Shown here piece by piece: positions 60,326-64,000 of a stretch of DNA of 64,000 nucleotides. Each line of letters opens with the position of its first letter. Position 1 is the stretch's first letter. The notes under the pieces were generated by a model. That model saw only the letters and a list, made by a program, of their open reading frames with translations. It did no database searches and was not told where the DNA came from. A program made the translations under genes and the position numbers. This stretch comes from Pelargonium x hortorum (lineage: Eukaryota; Streptophyta; Magnoliopsida; Geraniales; Geraniaceae): positions 124,001-188,000 of the forward strand of contig JAYMTJ010000008.1 of NCBI GenBank assembly GCA_036897525.1. The letters run 5' to 3'.

Positions 60326-63300
60326 CTTTTATTAGATTCCATTATATATTATGAGTTTTAGTTCCCAAGTTGGTAATTTGCACATATATATCATGGGTAC
60401 AAGTTATTGACAAAAAATTAAAGCGTTCTATACAATATTAATTTTAATTTACTACAAAGTATCGGACCTTATTACAATAAACCTCTTTGAGTGCGGGACA
60501 ATTAAGTAAGGCTTGTTAGGTAAGAATAGCTCGTAGGACTCATAATTCTTGGAAAATGTTACGTGTTAGAAGGGCAATAACTAAGTGAGGGACCGGGCTA
60601 GATATAAGGCAACCCCTAAAATTTATTAGAAGCGTTCGTTTCTAAATTGGTAGGAAAGTGCTTACTACGGATATCTCTCACTGCTGTAGAAAACACCTAA
60701 AAACTAACAGCCACTTATACAAGATAGAAGACATAAAAGCTACTTTTTTTTTATTTCTTACTTAAATTAATAGTAAAAAAACTCAGGTTTCAGACGTATT
60801 CTTCTTTTCTTATAAATTGAAGTAGGAAAAATGAAAAGAATAAAGTGGTATTATAGAACCAGAGACCCCGGTCGTAGGAATTCATAAAACGATCTCTTAA
60901 ACCTTTAGTATCAAAATAGATAGGATACCCTCCAGGAAGGCTTAAGTTTATTAAGAAAAGTTGAAACAGGTTGCTTATATGAGGACTGTATTTTTTTAAT
61001 ATTTCTACCAATTCCTTAGGAAAGGAAAACTTTTCAAATCGCGGGTGTTAAGCACATTGCTTATCAATTTATCCTAACTTATATCTCATATAACACCCTT
61101 TTGGGGTATACATTTTAGTTAGTTCACTGTAATCTTTGCTCTTATAATAGAGTCTTCCTTCTTAGCTTAGTGACAGGGATAAAGTCATTACTTTTAAAAT
61201 CAATCTAATTCGTGATTCATTAATAAGATTTTCGCAAAAAAACTTCATAGAAATCCAGCAGCCTGTTATCAAAATCAAAGCTCTATTCTATACAAACCGT
61301 TAACGTTTATCCATCCCTGCCATTCTAAAAAAAGAAAATAAGGAGAGTTATTTGACTTGTTTGTTACTCGGGTAAAAGGTGGACTTAGCTTCATTTAACC
61401 CCCTTCGTAGCATCTGTTACCCTCTCTAACCCAGTCCACACCTAATATTTATTGTTTAGCTTCCAGAATTGAGAGTAAGGAGGTTCTAAATAGCTTAGGC
61501 TCCTACTAGCATGTGAAGTCCTTTATATATCCGTAATTAGGCACATACAAATCAAAGAAATAACTTCTAAAACAAGACTTCTAATAAAATGAAAATAAAG
61601 GCAGAGTAAATGTTTACCTTGTAAGTAATTCGATTAGTTTAATTCTATATGAGCATTCTCTTGTAATAAAGGCTTTCCTTAGAAAACTGACAGGATATAA
61701 AGACAAGATATAGATAAGTCGTTAATCTTGTGAATATATAAAAGAAAAAGAAACCCTCTCTTAAGTGATCTGAATTTTAGATCTTGTACAGTATCCTATT
61801 AGAATAGAAAAATCTTTAGTATCGCAACCTTAAGAGACCTTTGTAAACTTTATAAGTTGGTTATTCTTTTCCTTTCTTGATACTCTCAGAGCCCTAACTT
61901 TAAATAAAGGAGTTCCTAAAACAGCAAATAGAAAAGTAGAAGACAAGTCTTTAAAATTGAAAAGGGAGTAGTTTTTCGCATTTTTTCTGAAAAGCCGGAT
62001 TAATATATATACCCATTATGGGATCTATAGAGCTAAAAGAACGGGAATCTGTGAGAAAGGTCTAATCTAAGCTAAGGATGGGGTTCTAGTTAGGAAAACA
62101 TTAGAAAATAGATTCTTTGTATACCGGTATATACCGGCTTTTGTATTTTAGGTGTCTTCCTTATAACTTAACTTAGTTCCGTAACAGAATTTGTGTACTA
62201 CTAAATTTTAGTCCTTAAAAAAAACTAGGGATATAAAGTCATAAACGAGTTATTTAAGAAAATATGGATGTAAATACACCAGAATAAACAAGCACTTAAT
62301 CTGCTTTATGTCTTGCCTACCCCTTTTCCATAAATTGGAATCACTTAGATAACGAAATTTAATAAACATCCCATAGTTCTCAAATAAGAAGCTGTTAGAG
62401 AAGCTTATAGGAGAAATATAAGAAGAGAATTTTCTAAGAGAGTTACTTTATAAAGCTTGTTAATTAAATCGAGTACAATAGGGAGACTCTTAAAAAAGCA
62501 GCCGAGTATCTGTTTTTTAGAGTTGGTAAGAGTTATATGAGATATTTGACTCTAGCTTTCGTATACCTTTACTAGAGTTTGCTAGGGCTTTTATTTCTTA
62601 GGAAATTGTTGCTTTGCTATTTATTACAAAAAGGGTGTTGTTAGGCTTTTGTAGGTAAGATTTTATTTAATATAATGGAAATAACTTTGGTTTTTCTGGT
62701 TAAAAAGTTAAGGAATGGGCGGAATTCCGGCTTTATCTTAAGTCATACTTGCTTTGTGTAGCTAATCTGTGAAAGAAATGGAGATCCCAAGAGGAATAAA
62801 TCCTAATTCTATTTAAGCTACTTATTTTGTTTTGCCTTGCCGGTTTCCTTATTTTTTATATTCTAGATATAGCAATTAGCTATCTACACCGAAAAGTTGA
62901 ATCTGCTATACTACGTTTTGAGAGAGATTACTCAGTCGAGGGGTATCCGTTAAAGGATTTAATTTAATTAAAAGAGTAGTAGTCACAGTATAAGTCTAGT
63001 AGAATTTAAGAACTGAAGGCGATTTTTAGTAGTGTCTAAGCAGTTTCAAGCTAATAAAGTTTGTTGTTGTTTAGAAAGTTATTGAAGTACCGGTGTTTTC
63101 TTTTTATAGGAGAGTCTTTCCTTGCATTCCCTGGTTTCCTAAACTAAAGGTCATATAATAGAGTAGGGCCTTACGCTTTGGCCCTTCCTTATCTTATAAG
63201 GAAACTAGAACTTTCTCGTTGGTTTAACAATTACCCCGAAAGTCTCTTAAAACTCGATGAAAGAAGCTATGGTTAAGTCTTGTAAACATGCTGCTACATT

Positions 63301-64000
63301 AATAAAAAGAATACAAACAAAGGGTACGAAATTGCAAGTAGAGAAGCTAAAGGGTTCTTTGCTTAGTGGGTTTGCCTCATGCATATAGTTTAAAACTTTA
63401 AAGCCCTTTAGCTATGGGGTATCTATCAAATTTGTTACATATAAGGTTTCCTTTTTAATAAATAAACAAGTCGGGTAAACCCTTAGGATAGCTTGTATAA
63501 TAAATAAGTGACCAAGCTCTAACAAAGTTCTTCAGAATCCTTATCTTTATAGATAGCGTATAAAAAAATAAGGATTTCACTACTATACTATAACACATGC
63601 TAAAGTTTACAATACAATACAATAAATAGAAGTTTGCTGGCGGAAAAAGGGGAAATCTAACTACAAAGGATAACCACAATTTCAAAATCTTGAAGAAAAA
63701 CCGAATAATAACGGCTCGGAAGTATACCGATTCCAGAAAAAAGGGACCTTATGCAGACTTTGGCTTATCATTATACATACCTCAAAACCCCTAAACTATT
63801 TATTTAGCCTTGAATCCCTGAGAATGAGTACCCACTTGTAGGAAAGTTAACTGGACCTTCGCGAGATTTTCTTGGTATTGAAATGACTTTTAAGGCTTTA
63901 ATACAAACAAGGAAGATATATAGCTTAAAAAAAGATTTAATCCTCAAAGTTCCATACTAAGGATACATTCTATAGCTATATTTGTGAACTTGGTAAGACG
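60326..64000. other. gene-free stretch to the window end
   Basis: No gene, RNA or repeat copy was recognised. An (AATAC)3 run lies at about 63608-63624. Frames at 60790-61011 and 63455-63685 (minus strand, 73-76 codons) have no family motif. Confidence 0.55.

Noticed and set aside
1-64000. CRISPR arrays, rRNA genes, plastid gene insertions
   Set aside because: No regularly spaced direct repeats, no rRNA signature sequences and no plastid protein frames were seen on either strand.

Overview
This window reads as part of a seed-plant mitochondrial genome. Two things show it. The first is the 5' part of nad2 (exons 1 and 2, positions 22690-23234), followed directly by the start of a group II intron that angiosperms are known to trans-splice. 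The second is an intact elongator tRNA-Met(CAU) of the chloroplast-derived type that plant mitochondria carry (20103-20175, minus strand). No plastid, bacterial or nuclear protein gene was recognised. A single gene fragment and one tRNA in 64 kb, a fast-changed NAD2 protein and a missing cis-intron together point to a greatly expanded, fast-evolving plant mitochondrial genome, like the multichromosomal ones known from some Silene species. The genus is an inference and cannot be settled here. Four 60-base lines counted by hand gave 30, 30, 45 and 48% GC, so the window looks AT-rich for a plant mitochondrion.

Layout. 1-20102 is gene-free and holds three patches of a dispersed mosaic repeat (2.04-2.72 kb, 7.03-7.15 kb, 11.80-12.29 kb) and one decayed tRNA-like sequence. 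20103-23560 is the gene-bearing part: trnM on the minus strand, then nad2 exons 1-2 on the plus strand, then the 5' half of its trans-spliced intron. 23561-64000 is again gene-free. It holds more patches of the repeat (25.26-25.52, 30.30-30.70, 35.33-35.49, 41.04-41.27, 46.78-47.18 and 57.30-58.15 kb) and several tRNA-like ghosts. Open frames elsewhere are short and show no recognisable family.

How the parts work together. NAD2 is a membrane subunit of respiratory complex I. To make it, the nad2 RNA from this window must be joined in trans to exons 3-5, which are not in the window. The tRNA would serve mitochondrial translation of internal AUG codons.

The most unusual content is the repeat family. 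It combines short protein-like segments rich in Ala, Ser, Thr, Lys and Arg with a C-rich/CAGTCGG box and, about 45-65 bp further on, a GATAAGC box. I do not recognise it. All repeat and tRNA-ghost comparisons were made by eye and need an alignment search to confirm them.
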